In this document: in pieces, positions 1 through 32,394 of the stretch
Layout of the letters: each line of letters opens with the position of its first letter
How positions within the stretch are numbered: the stretch's first letter is position 1
From: Amoebidium appalachense
Lineage: Eukaryota > Ichthyosporea
Reading direction: 5' to 3'
DNA length: 64,000 bases
NCBI GenBank assembly: GCA_963693365.1
Contig: CAVNZM010000010.1
Span: 3,224,001-3,288,000, forward strand
Made by a program: the position numbers and the translations under genes
The notes under the pieces: model-generated
Database searches by the model: none
Told to the model about the DNA's origin: nothing
What the model saw: only the letters and a program-made list of their open reading frames with translations

Positions 1-500
1 TTAGCGGTGTTGTATGTATCGGATATTACTATGTATTTTAGCGGTGTTGTTGTATCGGATATTACTATGTATTTTAGCGGTGTTGTATGTATCGGATATT
101 ACTATGTATTTTAGCGGTGTTGTATGTATCGGATATTACTATGTATTTTAGCGGTGTTGTATGTATCGGATATTATTATGTATTTTAGCGGTGTTGTATG
201 TATCGGATATTACTATGTATTTTAGTGGTGTTGTATGTATCGGATATTACTATGTATTTTAGCGGTGTTGTATGTATCGGATATTACTATATATTTTAGC
301 GGTGTTGTATGTATCTGATATTCTATGTATTTTAATGGTGTTGTATGTATCGGATATTACTATGTATTTTTTTAGTGGTGTTGTATGTATCGGATATTAC
401 TATGTATTTTAGTGGTGTTGTATGTATCGGATATTACTATGTATTTTAGTGGTGTTGTATGTATCGGATATTACTATGTATTTTAGTGGTGTTGTATGTA
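1..500. repeat. 37-bp tandem repeat, about 13 copies
   Basis: A 37-bp unit beginning TTAGCGGTGTTGTATGTATC is repeated head to tail about 13 times, with a few substitutions (AGCGG/AGTGG) and small indels. It lies upstream of the first recognisable RNF213-type exon and is probably intronic, because that exon begins with an incomplete codon. Open frames across it are repeat translations and not genes. Confidence 0.93.
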
Positions 501-695
501 TGTGGGCCTGTGCACGTGCACAAGTGTGTGCTGTTTGGTGATTAGTACCCTTTATCCCCCCCCCCCCCCCCCCCCCCTTCCCTATACACAAACACACACA
601 CACAAATATCCTTTCTGTAGTTCTCTTGTACCACGTACCGTTTCTGTCATGATCTTGTACCCCTGCTTCCACTTACCACATCGATCTCCCCACAG

Positions 696-23726
<23,031 letters not shown>

Positions 23727-23809
23727 TAGCTGCTGAATTGCTGTATGCTTTTATCCCATTGTTGTTTTGACACGAAACACATCCTAGTCTTTGATATTTT
23801 ATGCAACAC

Positions 23810-23815
23810 AATAAA
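23810..23815 (+). terminator. Polyadenylation signal AATAAA of the RNF213-like gene
   Basis: A canonical AATAAA 84 bp after the TAA stop. It is the first such hexamer downstream of the coding region. Confidence 0.6.
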
Positions 23816-23969
23816 TATAAAGGTTATTCTTTGACACGAAATTTGCACGATAGCATTTCCGCTTCAATTTCTCCCACCCTGCCACCTTGCTGCTGCCACA
23901 GATCTTTCAAGCTTCCGAAGGTGAAGCCCCACGGTGAAGTGTTTAAAAACTATATTGGCATGCCTGACA

Positions 23970-24071
23970 TTTTATTGGTGTGACAATTCTCAAAAAATTT
24001 TTGAGAATTGTCACACCAATAAAACGTTACTTACGTTTTATTGGTGTGACAATTCTCAAATAATTTTTGAA
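23970..24071. repeat. Perfect 55-bp palindrome plus a third arm copy
   Basis: A 27-bp arm starting TTTTATTGGTGTGACAATTC is followed, after one central A, by its exact complement (23970-24024). After CGTTACTTACG, itself the centre of a smaller palindrome, the arm recurs in direct orientation (24031-24055). It lies 245 bp after the RNF213 stop and 155 bp after AATAAA. It may be a hairpin near the gene end, or a MITE-like inverted-repeat insertion. No target duplication was recognised. Confidence 0.9.
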
Positions 24072-24160
24072 CCTTTTTATTGAAGGACTCATTCAGTACC
24101 ACTGCCTACTGGTGCGTACCAGCCCCATGGAACATATATACCAGTTCTAGACTAATCCAG

Positions 24161-24611
24161 TTAGACAGACATGGCAGAACGATCCGGCTCAACAGCACAA
24201 TACTCAGTCGGATGTACAATATATAAATGCAGCAGCCCTGGGTGACCATGTAACTTTTGTGCAGCAGTAGCCCCCGGAGTTACAGGGCAATTATAAAAAG
24301 GGTCATGGGTAGAAAAAACAGTGTTTAGTTCAGTATTGTGTGGTGCATGTGTTGGTGTGGTCAGGGGTTGTTGGTGTTTACCTGGCGGTGGCACATGCGC
24401 GTGGTCGATTCCAGGCAACTTGCCGCAGGTAGCCATAAAGTTTCCCAAAGTGCCTTCCGGTACCATAGCATTCTTTGTTCTTGCTCATTCGAATGGAGAG
24501 CGTTGACTGGTGCGCAAAATTTAAATTCAGTTTTCAGCCTTTTTTGCTTACGGAAAACGACTTGTAATAAGTGCTTTGAGGAGCGCATCATGCCATTGGC
24601 TGTCCGAAAAG
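24161..24611 (-). CDS. Possible small minus-strand gene, unrecognised
   Basis: Two overlapping minus-strand frames look less repetitive than their surroundings: 24624-24361 and 24466-24161 (the second ends ...EPDRSAMSV). A possible acceptor (TTGCAG) lies at about 24618 and possible donors at about 24557 (CC then GTAAGC) and 24384 (CCAG then GTAAAC), so a spliced product is conceivable. No family was recognised and no start codon is favoured. Chance open frames are a real alternative. Confidence 0.2.
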
Positions 24612-24844
24612 CTGGATCCTGCAATTATGACCATATAAGTCCATCAATGTGAAAATTACAAGTGTAAAAGTTGAATAAATAAAAGTTGAGATTACGTCAG
24701 CATTTTTTTGACGTCATGCAACATGTACGGGTTGATAAGCAATCAGGTCAGTAACAGGTCCTCTTGTGGCCCGGTATTAAGTGGCAAACCGAATCGAAAC
24801 ATGGCTACACCTGTTACAATAAAGTGAATCCACCAATCATCGGC

Positions 24845-25005
24845 TATTTTCGGAATTACCGTTTGTTGTATTTTACATGTACATCAACCAATTGCAAGAT
24901 GCCTACACAGCTGCAGTGGTACCAGTGCTTTATCGTTTATTGTATTTTACATTAACCATTCACAAGATTCCTAACAGCTGCAATGGTACCGTGCTCTATG
25001 ACTAT
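24845..25005 (+). repeat. Imperfect ~75-bp tandem duplication
   Basis: Two adjacent copies share, in order, CGTTT-TTGTATTTTACAT, ACCAATT/ACCATTC, CAAGAT, CC/CCTA-ACAGCTGCA, TGGTACC and GTGCT. The second copy begins at about 24933. The origin is unknown. Confidence 0.7.
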
Positions 25006-26239
25006 TTATAGTAGTAAGCTATTTTTAGCATCCGCACACCGCTTCCCTTGCATTATTCTTTCTTTTAGTATGCATCAGAACGTGGCAGAACTCACTTTTC
25101 CTCACATGGGCCCATGGAATGCGGCATCAAGGGATTTGCACTTTATTTCACCGGGAGCCACTTTGATGGGTGTAACCACGCCTGCACTTAAGAAATAAAG
25201 TTGACCGCGGCACTGCATCAGATTTGCGAAACAGCCAACCAGCGTAAAGTGTGGCTCGCAATTATGCAGCTGCCTGGGTCGGCCAATAGAAAAACCTTGT
25301 GCTAAGTAGATGTTTTGCGTTAAACTTGCGCAACCTATACTATGACATCATGATCAGGCGCAGGTTCTGTTTCAAAAATAGCAAAAGCCCCTAAAAATAG
25401 CTCAGCTAAAAATAGAATGAGAGGGCATGTCGGCTGAACGGCCCAGCCTTGTGCACTTGCAAAAAAGGAAAACCTTGGGGATACAGTAGCCGGTCCACGC
25501 ACAGAACTGGCCCCTTTTTACGTTTATTCGTATACATTTTGACTACGCAACACGATATACCACTACAGCATTATATATATTATGATATCATTCAATCAGT
25601 GGCCAACGGTGTACTCACATGGGTGGACCCGCGATCTCGTCAGATGAGGCAAATTCGAAACCAGATACATCTTTTTGCCGCGCTCAACTAGGCTTTAAGT
25701 CAAGTTTTTCCTGACCCGGTTCCCTTAGTAACTGTTTTTAAACATTAGGCCAAAGGAAAAATAGCATCACAATTATACATAAAGAGTTGGCGCAAAGGGT
25801 TTTTGGATTCTGGGTTTATATAGAGAGATAGTGTAAAATGTCAACCAATCGAGTGAGCCAAGAAGAGTATTTTTTCGTGGCTACAAAGAAACCAGCCGCG
25901 CAAAAATTCCTGCACATATGATATGTTATGATATAATATGATATAAACCTTCCATGTTGTCACTTCTACCCATTGTGTGCCTCTGGGGCACCACCACCGG
26001 ACGAAAGGAGCCTGCAAGGTCTGAAGGACCCGGCGAACCCCGGTCAACATTTTTAATGGCCGGGGGGGTGTACTGACCCGAGGCAAGCCTGTATGACCAG
26101 CAGAGAAAACAAAACCTTGAAATCATACGTCCTGGATCAAAACGCCTCTCTTGGGTTGTACACCTTGTGCAATATAAAATAGATTAGAAACGCTAACCAA
26201 TTGAAATACAACTTGAAGGTTAACAAGAGGGACTATATA

Positions 26240-27005
26240 TGCACAACATATATATATCCATATGGAATTCTTCCTGGAAATGAGAAATAATACCCTGTCT
26301 TAGAATTCTTCCTGAAAACAAGGAAAATCACCATGCGAAATTCTTCTTTGAAACAAGGAAAAATACCATGTGGTCCATCTTCCTGGAAACAACGAAAATC
26401 AACACGTGGAAATCTTCCTGGAGGGGAAAAATCCCTGTGATGGAATTCTTCCTGGAAATGAGCGAACATTGCCATTCCCCCTTACAATGAGGAAAAATGC
26501 CCTGTGCCCAATCTTTCTGAAAACAAGGAAAATCACCACCAAGAATTCTTTCTTGAAATGAGGAATAATGTCGAATTCTCCCTGGAAATGAGGAAAAATG
26601 CCCTGTGGCGGAATTCTTCCTTGAAATGAGGAAAAATGCCATGAAGCCAAGAAGTTCCTGAAAACAAGGAAAATTCCCATATGGATATTTTTCCTTGAAA
26701 TTTAGAGGAAAAATGCCATGTGGTGGTATTCTTCCTGGAAATGAGGAACACTGCCCTGTAACCAATCTTCCTGAAAACAAGGAAAATTGCCATGTGGAAA
26801 TTTCCCTGGAAATGAAGAAAAATACCTTTTCCCCAATCTTTCTAAAAACAAGGAAAGTGGCCATGTGGAATTCTTTCTTGAAATGAAGAAAAACGCCCTG
26901 TGGTGGAATTCTTCCTTGAGTCAGGAAAAATGCCTTTCAGCCAATCTTCCTGAAAACAACTTAGAAGGAAAATGGCAATGTGGAATTTTTCCTTGCAATG
27001 AGGAA
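26240..27005 (-). repeat. Minisatellite array, left part (~71-bp units with ~38-bp sub-units)
   Basis: Degenerate tandem copies of a unit containing GGAATTCTTCCTTGAAATGA, then GGAAAAATGCCCTGTAGCC, then AATCTTCCTGAAAACAAGG. A shorter variant with CCCTGTGGTGGAATTCTTCC is interspersed. It stops at 27005 in mid-unit (GCAATGAGGAA) and the same unit resumes at 47308. The repetitive Phe/Ser/Lys-rich minus-strand frames are repeat translations. Confidence 0.92.
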
Positions 27006-27200
27006 TTTTTTTTTCTTTTTTTTTCGTTCTTTTGACTCGGTTTTATTGATCCGTTGATGAAGGCAACGTGCAGCCACCGGCTACATAACCACCAATAGAA
27101 CTGAAAAAGCCAAAGCTACGAAATAAAAATAAAGCGACAAGTGACAAAGGACACCAGCGGGCAAAACCTTAAGTGTACGTGTATGCGTGAAACTAGTTTG
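27006..27200 (-). mobile_element. Left part of a ~0.9-kb insertion of unknown family, split by the LTR element
   Basis: It starts with a T-rich run (27006-27024), which on the minus strand would be a 3' A-rich tail. It is cut at 27200 by the LTR element and continues at 46590. Both outer edges lie inside one minisatellite unit. A retroposed, minus-strand, non-LTR-type insertion is the simplest reading, but no coding domain or clear target duplication was recognised. Confidence 0.45.
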
Positions 27201-27535
27201 TGACATATACTAATCCGTCTCAGCAGATCAGCCTAAGTCTACGATCGAGATCGGGGGGGGGGGGGGGGGGGGGGGTGGCCCGGGGTCCACAGATCATCAA
27301 GATCAAGTCCGGGGCCTCAAGATAGCTGTACAGCTGCGAGCATCTTGCCTCTGCCGGCGCAGGGCAGGACCCCGTCAGCTGGAGCAGCCAACCAATAGAA
27401 TTCTAATTAGTGTGTAGGATAGATCATAGGAGGACTTTGGAATGTGATAAGTTCGGGCAGAAGCCCTTTGTAAATATTGGCAAGTTTTGATAGTGTATGC
27501 TGCCAAACGTATTTATATATTTCGATGTAGAGGAA

Positions 27536-27586
<51 letters not shown>

Positions 27587-27943
27587 GATAGTATGAAATG
27601 TAGATTTAGACTCTGCGGTGCCACTAGGGGAAGGGAGAGGGGTGAGACTTAGATAATTATATTAGTGTGAGCCGATCGACTTAGCTCGTGCAGGCGCACG
27701 ATAGAGTTAGATCGGAATGTATGGAATGTGGCATCGTAGGGGGCCAGGTGATGATGATCTTGTAGGGCACGGCCTTGATGGCCTCAGTTGTGACTTAGCT
27801 GGATTCCTTTCGGATCTCAGTTTGCCCGTCGGAGCCTGGTCTAGAATAAACTTTACCGTTTTTCGTATACGTTCGTTCCTTTCCGTGTGTGTACACTTAG
27901 TAGAGTGCCGCGTCTCTTAGTACACGCACGTTAGGATACGACA
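27201..27943 (+). repeat. 5' LTR (743 bp)
   Basis: TG...CA termini; a TATA-like ATTTATATAT (27511-27520); polyadenylation signal AATAAA (27845-27850); two long G runs (27253-27275 and about 27539-27585). The sequence directly after it (AGCTACACC) is not a canonical TGG-type tRNA primer-binding site, so the priming tRNA is unknown. Confidence 0.96.
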
Positions 27944-28106
27944 AGCTACACCTTTTCTTTTAGTGCGGTTTTTCGCGCTAGATAAACGCGGTGACAGTTC
28001 CTTCTGGGCTGTTGCTACACCTTAGAAACACAACGGAAAAAAAAAAAAAAAAAAAAAAAAAAAACACACACAAAAACAACCACACGAGTAAGGCACACAC
28101 AACAAC

Positions 28107-28220
28107 ATGGCTAAGTTTAACGTAGATATGTTCTACGCGTTGGCAGCGGAGGATAGCTCCCTACACACACAGATACCACAGGTCCACACAGTCACTAGAC
28201 GTGAGGCAAACCACCGCTTT
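28107..28220 (+). pseudogene. Probable original gag start, cut off by a frameshift
   Basis: ATG in good context (CAACATGGC) opens a 37-codon frame beginning MAKFNVDMFYALAAED and ending at TAG 28218-28220. The long gag frame opens in another phase at 28205. A single indel in the overlap would join them, so gag has probably decayed at its 5' end. The alternative is that this is a short upstream ORF. Confidence 0.5.
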
Positions 28221-29533
28221 TAGCTTCATACTTAAACACAACTCGGGAAATACCACGGTGGCTTAGGACACTCGTAGCAAACACACCCACACTAGTGACA
28301 GATGCTAAGAAGGCCCCTACTGTGGCGGCCTCTTGCTTAATGATTAAGCAGTGCATCGACCACAAAACGATGGCCGACCTGTGCACCCTCATGGAGGAGC
28401 ACCCGTACAGGGCCGAGCAGGCCCCCCAGGTGACGGCTCGTATCTACGAGCAGCAGTACGACGAGGAGAGAGACGAGATGGTGTCCCGTACGCTCGGCCA
28501 GAAACGTCTGGCAGCACGGTTCATCTCCGACGACGAGGACGAGAACAAAACCGACGACGTCGACGGTGAGCTCGAGGCCTTCACCAGGCCCGAGAACGAG
28601 CTCGAGTACACGGCCAGGCTCGTCAACAGATACCTGACGGCCGACCGGCGCCGTACGTTCAGGGCCCAGCTAAGGGAATGGAAGTATACCTTTCCCACTT
28701 TAGATATGTCCCCCGTAGAAGCTCGTGCATTCTTTGAAAGGGAATATCGGGTCTTTGAAGACCTTTGTGAGCTAGCTGGTGACGTGAGTGCTAGGGAAAA
28801 GTTCGAGTTTGCTCGTAAGGCTCTCTCTGTAAATACAGACACTGCACGCATGTTTGGGGAGCATGATGATGTGGATGAGGTGGTGTTGCATGTTAAACGT
28901 CATTTGCTTGCCATGCACGAGGTGAAGTTCAATAAGAGGGATAGGAAGGAGGTGATGGAGGTAGATAAGAAAAAGAAGGAGAGTGGAAAGAAAGGGGAAA
29001 AAGAAGAGAAAGAGGGTGAACAGCCAGATACACTCACAGTGTTGGTCAAGCAGGTTGCCGAGCTCTCCCAGGCCGTCTTCTCTGGCCGAGGGGGCTTCGG
29101 CTTCCGGGGTGGCCGTGGCGGCGGCCGGGGTGGACACGACGGTCGGGGGCGTGGTGGACGTGGAGGTCAACAGCAGCAGTTCGACGAGAGGTTTGCCCCT
29201 TATCCTGCTCGGGGTGGTGGGCAGGGTAGAGGGAGGGGTGGAAATGGTGGTGAGCATGGTGGTCATAGAGGTGGGTTCGGAGGAGAGCATGGTGGTAGGG
29301 GTGGACATGGAGGCCGTGGTGGGTTTGGTCCTGGTGGTGAGAGAGGCCGAGGGGGGCAAGGGGGAAGGGGGGGCCGTGGTGCACACGGTGGGCCCCCCCA
29401 GCACGACCGGGCTCCCGGTTATGCTTTGCGCCAAGGTTATGAAGTCCCCCCTGGCCCCTTCTTTGGTGCATGTTACTTTTGTGGCCGGCAAGGGCACTCT
29501 GCTGCATATTGCCGTAGCTACCAGGGCTATTGA
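28205..29533 (+). CDS. gag: Retrotransposon Gag (capsid plus RGG-rich nucleocapsid with a CCHC zinc knuckle)
   Basis: The frame is open from 28205 to TGA 29531-29533; no ATG is placed well inside it, so the start is uncertain (see the fragment at 28107). The first ~250 residues are charged and helical, as in Ty3/gypsy capsids. A Lys/Glu-rich stretch follows (about 28960-29020), then ~100 residues of RGG/GGRGG repeats, then the knuckle CYFCGRQGHSAAYC, near the C-terminus. RGG boxes and the CCHC knuckle would bind element RNA during particle assembly. The protease frame overlaps the last ~550 nt in the +1 phase, which suggests Gag-Pol expression by frameshifting. Confidence 0.85.
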   Translation, partial: GKPPLLASYLNTTREIPRWLRTLVANTPTLVTDAKKAPTVAASCLMIKQCIDHKTMADLCTLMEEHPYRAEQAPQVTARIYEQQYDEERDEMVSRTLGQKRLAARFISDDEDENKTDDVDGELEAFTRPENELEYTARLVNRYLTADRRRTFRAQLREWKYTFPTLDMSPVEARAFFEREYRVFEDLCELAGDVSAREKFEFARKALSVNTDTARMFGEHDDVDEVVLHVKRHLLAMHEVKFNKRDRKEVMEVDKKKKESGKKGEKEEKEGEQPDTLTVLVKQVAELSQAVFSGRGGFGFRGGRGGGRGGHDGRGRGGRGGQQQQFDERFAPYPARGGGQGRGRGGNGGEHGGHRGGFGGEHGGRGGHGGRGGFGPGGERGRGGQGGRGGRGAHGGPPQHDRAPGYALRQGYEVPPGPFFGACYFCGRQGHSAAYCRSYQGY

Positions 29534-31103
29534 GTTCCGGGGGAGGGGGAAGCTGGGGTCACTGAGGGAGGGGGGGGGGGGGGATAGTATCGGTCCCCCC
29601 CAGGTTGCAGAGAACCTTCACCCTCTCCCACCCCAGGTTAAGCTTCCCTTTGCCCCCTCACCGCCCCGATACGTGTGGGAGCCGGGCATCGTCGTGGGTC
29701 CTCAAGACAGCGTCGAGGTGGTATGGCATGAATGTTTGTGGGGTGATTCTACCAAAGGTATGAATGGTGTGAATGTTTTGTGGTTGGGGGAGGTTCCCCA
29801 GCCACCAGTGGATGGTCTCAGTGTTTCTTGTCCCAACCCGGTGTTTGTTCTCACCACACCGGAGGGGGTTTCTGTGCCATTGTTCCCGGGAGGGGGGGGG
29901 GGACACACACGAGTAAAGGGGGAAGGGGGGGGGAAGGCACAGACACGTAGAAACACACCACCACCACAACACACGACGGTTGCAGACACACCTACACCCA
30001 CACACACACCCACACATACACCACACACACCACCCACCCACACACCACACACACACGCACCCACTCCACCACCACCCACATCACATACACACCCCACCCC
30101 ACCCGTGCAGGCACCACAGGTAGGTATGTTGCACGTAGGTATCGAGGGTGTGAGTCTTCGTGGGCAGGGTCTGGGTGTGAGTGATGATGTGTTGCTCGAA
30201 TTGGAGGAGGATTTAGTTGGTTTTAGCCGGCATTATATAGACGTATGGTTAGCTGATGGTAAGTTGAAGGCTGTTGCTTTGCTCGATGGAGGGGCTCAGG
30301 TTAATTGTGTGCATGCTTCGTTTATTCGTCGTTTTAATCAGGCCGGGGGGGAAATTCCTATTTTAGCTGCTTCTAGCACGGCCTTAGGTAGTGCTAATAA
30401 TAGTAGTATGTCTGTTGAAGGTGTTTGTGTGTTGCCGTGTGAGATAGGTGGCCAGGCTATGCATATTGCTTGTTATGTGGTTAAGGATTTAGCTCAAAGT
30501 GTTTTGTTGGGAGCCCCATTTTTCCGTAGACATGTGAATGCTTTGTTTGAACGTACGAATGTTTTAGAATTGCAGTCCGGCGTTAAAATTAAAACCCACG
30601 ATGGGCTCGACGGTTATCAGTCAGGTGCTAGAACGGTAGCTGAAGTAGTAATCGGGCCTTATCAGTGCCAAACGGTACGTGTCCGGGCCGGCAATCATGT
30701 TAGGATAGGGGATTTAGGGGTTTTTACTCCGAAAACCCCATTTCAGGAGGTGGCTCAATGGACCCTTAGTAGGGTATGGCCGGATAAGACGATAGAAATA
30801 GAATTAGTGAATCCGGGCATCGAGCCTATAGTGATTAGGTCAGGTGTTTCCGTCGGTAGTTTCACTAATGAGATTGGTAGTATAGAGGTCTCTCTTATTA
30901 CCCAAAAGGAGGATGCCGGCTCGAAGGGTGACTCGGGAGGAGGGGGAACAACTTTATTTAACGTTAGCCACCAAAATGTCACCCGACACAATGGGGGGGG
31001 GGGGACCGGGACAGCACCGGTCCCACTCCCCCGACCCCCACGAGGAAGGAGGGTCACCCCGGGTGTGAGAATGTGCAGGCAGGGGGGGAGGGTGTTGGTC
31101 TAA
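28983..31103 (+). CDS. pro: Retrotransposon protease frame (retropepsin with N- and C-terminal extensions)
   Basis: The frame overlaps gag in the +1 phase; its meaningful part begins near the gag stop. After a Pro/Gly-rich stretch comes a conserved-looking segment (29660-29890), then a His/Pro/Thr linker encoded by CACA repeats (29940-30110). Next is a retropepsin: AVALLDGGAQVNCVH (active-site loop, about 30275-30320) and VLLGAPFFRR (about 30500-30530, equivalent to the usual ILG-x-DF). The active-site triplet is D-G-G, not the common D-T/S-G. A beta-rich C-terminal segment (30640-30890) follows. It ends at TAA 31101-31103 inside a hairpin, 30 bp before the foreign insert. Confidence 0.82.
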   Translation: MERKGKKKRKRVNSQIHSQCWSSRLPSSPRPSSLAEGASASGVAVAAAGVDTTVGGVVDVEVNSSSSTRGLPLILLGVVGRVEGGVEMVVSMVVIEVGSEESMVVGVDMEAVVGLVLVVREAEGGKGEGGAVVHTVGPPSTTGLPVMLCAKVMKSPLAPSLVHVTFVAGKGTLLHIAVATRAIEFRGRGKLGSLREGGGGDSIGPPQVAENLHPLPPQVKLPFAPSPPRYVWEPGIVVGPQDSVEVVWHECLWGDSTKGMNGVNVLWLGEVPQPPVDGLSVSCPNPVFVLTTPEGVSVPLFPGGGGGHTRVKGEGGGKAQTRRNTPPPQHTTVADTPTPTHTPTHTPHTPPTHTPHTHAPTPPPPTSHTHPTPPVQAPQVGMLHVGIEGVSLRGQGLGVSDDVLLELEEDLVGFSRHYIDVWLADGKLKAVALLDGGAQVNCVHASFIRRFNQAGGEIPILAASSTALGSANNSSMSVEGVCVLPCEIGGQAMHIACYVVKDLAQSVLLGAPFFRRHVNALFERTNVLELQSGVKIKTHDGLDGYQSGARTVAEVVIGPYQCQTVRVRAGNHVRIGDLGVFTPKTPFQEVAQWTLSRVWPDKTIEIELVNPGIEPIVIRSGVSVGSFTNEIGSIEVSLITQKEDAGSKGDSGGGGTTLFNVSHQNVTRHNGGGGTGTAPVPLPRPPRGRRVTPGVRMCRQGGRVLV

Positions 31104-31132
31104 CCCGTGGATCTGACGGGTTAACCAACACC
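31091..31132 (+). promoter_or_regulatory. 17-bp stem-loop that contains the protease stop codon
   Basis: GGTGTTGGT pairs with ACCAACACC, and TAACCCGT with ACGGGTTA. One C is bulged (31100) and the loop is 7 nt (31109-31115). TAA 31101-31103 is part of the stem. It could be a recoding or RNA-processing element, or part of the terminus of the inserted element that begins just after it. Confidence 0.65.
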
Positions 31133-31189
31133 GTGGGGGGCAGCATCAGCAAAGGCCACCCACCCATCCATTCGGTATCATTCGGGCAT

Positions 31190-32060
31190 CATGGATATTA
31201 GAATGATAGTACCCATACACGAACCCACCCTTCATCCAACAATATATCAGTCTGATACTCTTTTTGTTAAATCCTAATATCCGGTTATTTTAAGATATTA
31301 GAATGATATCCATGTCTAGATATCATTCTGATATTGGAATAGCCCCCGAAAAAGCCCGAAAAGCCCCCGAAAAAAGGCGTTGTTCTACTTGTTGCTCTAT
31401 CCTTTGGCCATCCCGCTATGTATCATTCTGATAACATAATAGATATTGGAATGATACATACCCTCAAATGCTCTACGTTTTCAGATAGGGGCAAACATAT
31501 CTGAATGAGACTTGAATAGTACATTACAAAGTACAAAAAGTGCCCTCGTTGGTCATAAACGGTTATCCAAATGATATCATAATGATATCATTGCAAGAAC
31601 GGGAGGTGTATTATAATATCATTGTATGCCCTATTATGGTATTGGTATGATAGAAGAAAATGAAATTATCTTCCTTTCCTGATATCAGAATGGTCTCATT
31701 CTAATACCGTGAATGATATCCAAATGATATCTATTGTAGAAAAGGGGGTGTATTATAATATCTTTGAATGCCCTATTATGGTATTGGTATGATAGAGGAA
31801 AATGTAACGAAATTCCTTTCCTAATATCATATTGGTGTCATTCTAATATCGTGAATTCCAAAACCTCATATCATAATAGCACTATTCCAATATCTTAAAA
31901 TCGTGGAACATTTAAATCTGTACCCTATTATAGTATCATAATTGAGAGACATGTATATCATTATAATCACCTTTGATTGTCGTTGTGGGCATCATAATGG
32001 TCACTTAAAATATATCATTCGTGTACCATAATGGTACCATTTTATTGATTCGTTCCGTCG
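31190..32060. repeat. AT-rich block of short palindromic words (left)
   Basis: Dense, irregular copies of ATATCATT, AATGATATC and GATATTAGAATGATA in both orientations. Two longer stretches repeat within it: GGTGTATTATAATATC with CCCTATTATGGTATTGGTATGATAG (31605-31652 and 31747-31794). No gene is seen. The same vocabulary returns at 39330-39500 and 40190-41950, near the other end of the foreign block, as expected of subterminal repeats. Confidence 0.75.
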
Positions 32061-32394
32061 TCGACGTCCCCCCCCCCCCCCCCCCCCCCCCCCCGGTCGA
32101 TCTGCTATTAGCACTAAACTGTATTCAGACTTAGAAAACAAAAAAAAAATTTCTAAGTAAATCTCAAAAAAAACAAAAAAAAAATTTTTTCTAAGTAAAT
32201 CTCAAAAAAATTTCTAAGTCTCGCTCAAAGAGAACTACGTATCATGATGTTTTTCAAAAGTTCTAAGACACACGCCCAGCGTGTGTTAATACCGTCACAT
32301 TTTAACCTTCCAAACAACCAAAATAAAACATAACAATATACTAACATTTTTGTTAGTTAGTATACTAAATTATTATTTCTTTTAGTCTTGTGGT
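32060..32394. other. AT-rich spacer with a C run
   Basis: A C run (32069-32093) followed by several degenerate copies of AAATTTCTAAGTAAATCTC-type sequence and A runs up to 32230, then AT-rich DNA to the stop codon of the minus-strand gene. This is probably the 3' flank of that gene. No gene is seen on the + strand. Confidence 0.6.

Larger units (their letters stand above)
24072..26239. other. Intergenic spacer without homopolymer runs
   Basis: About 2.1 kb of ordinary composition with none of the C, G or CA runs typical of the introns. Apart from the weak minus-strand candidate at 24161-24611 and a short duplication (24845-25005), no gene was recognised. Several CCAAT motifs and AT-rich words such as AAAAATAGCTCAGCTAAAAA (25393-25412) occur. 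Short open frames (for example 25449-25691) resemble no known family. Confidence 0.6.

Noticed and set aside
1-500. CRISPR-like array
   Set aside because: The 37-bp copies are contiguous without variable spacers and the genome is eukaryotic; the same applies to the 147-bp and ~185-bp arrays.
26328-26864. Phe/Ser/Lys-rich minus-strand ORFs of about 180-215 codons in the minisatellite (also 47674-49443)
   Set aside because: They follow the repeat unit, shift frame with each indel, and have no family resemblance.
31091-31132. Helitron 3' hairpin
   Set aside because: No CTRR motif or A/T insertion site follows it, and no Rep/helicase motif was seen in the block.
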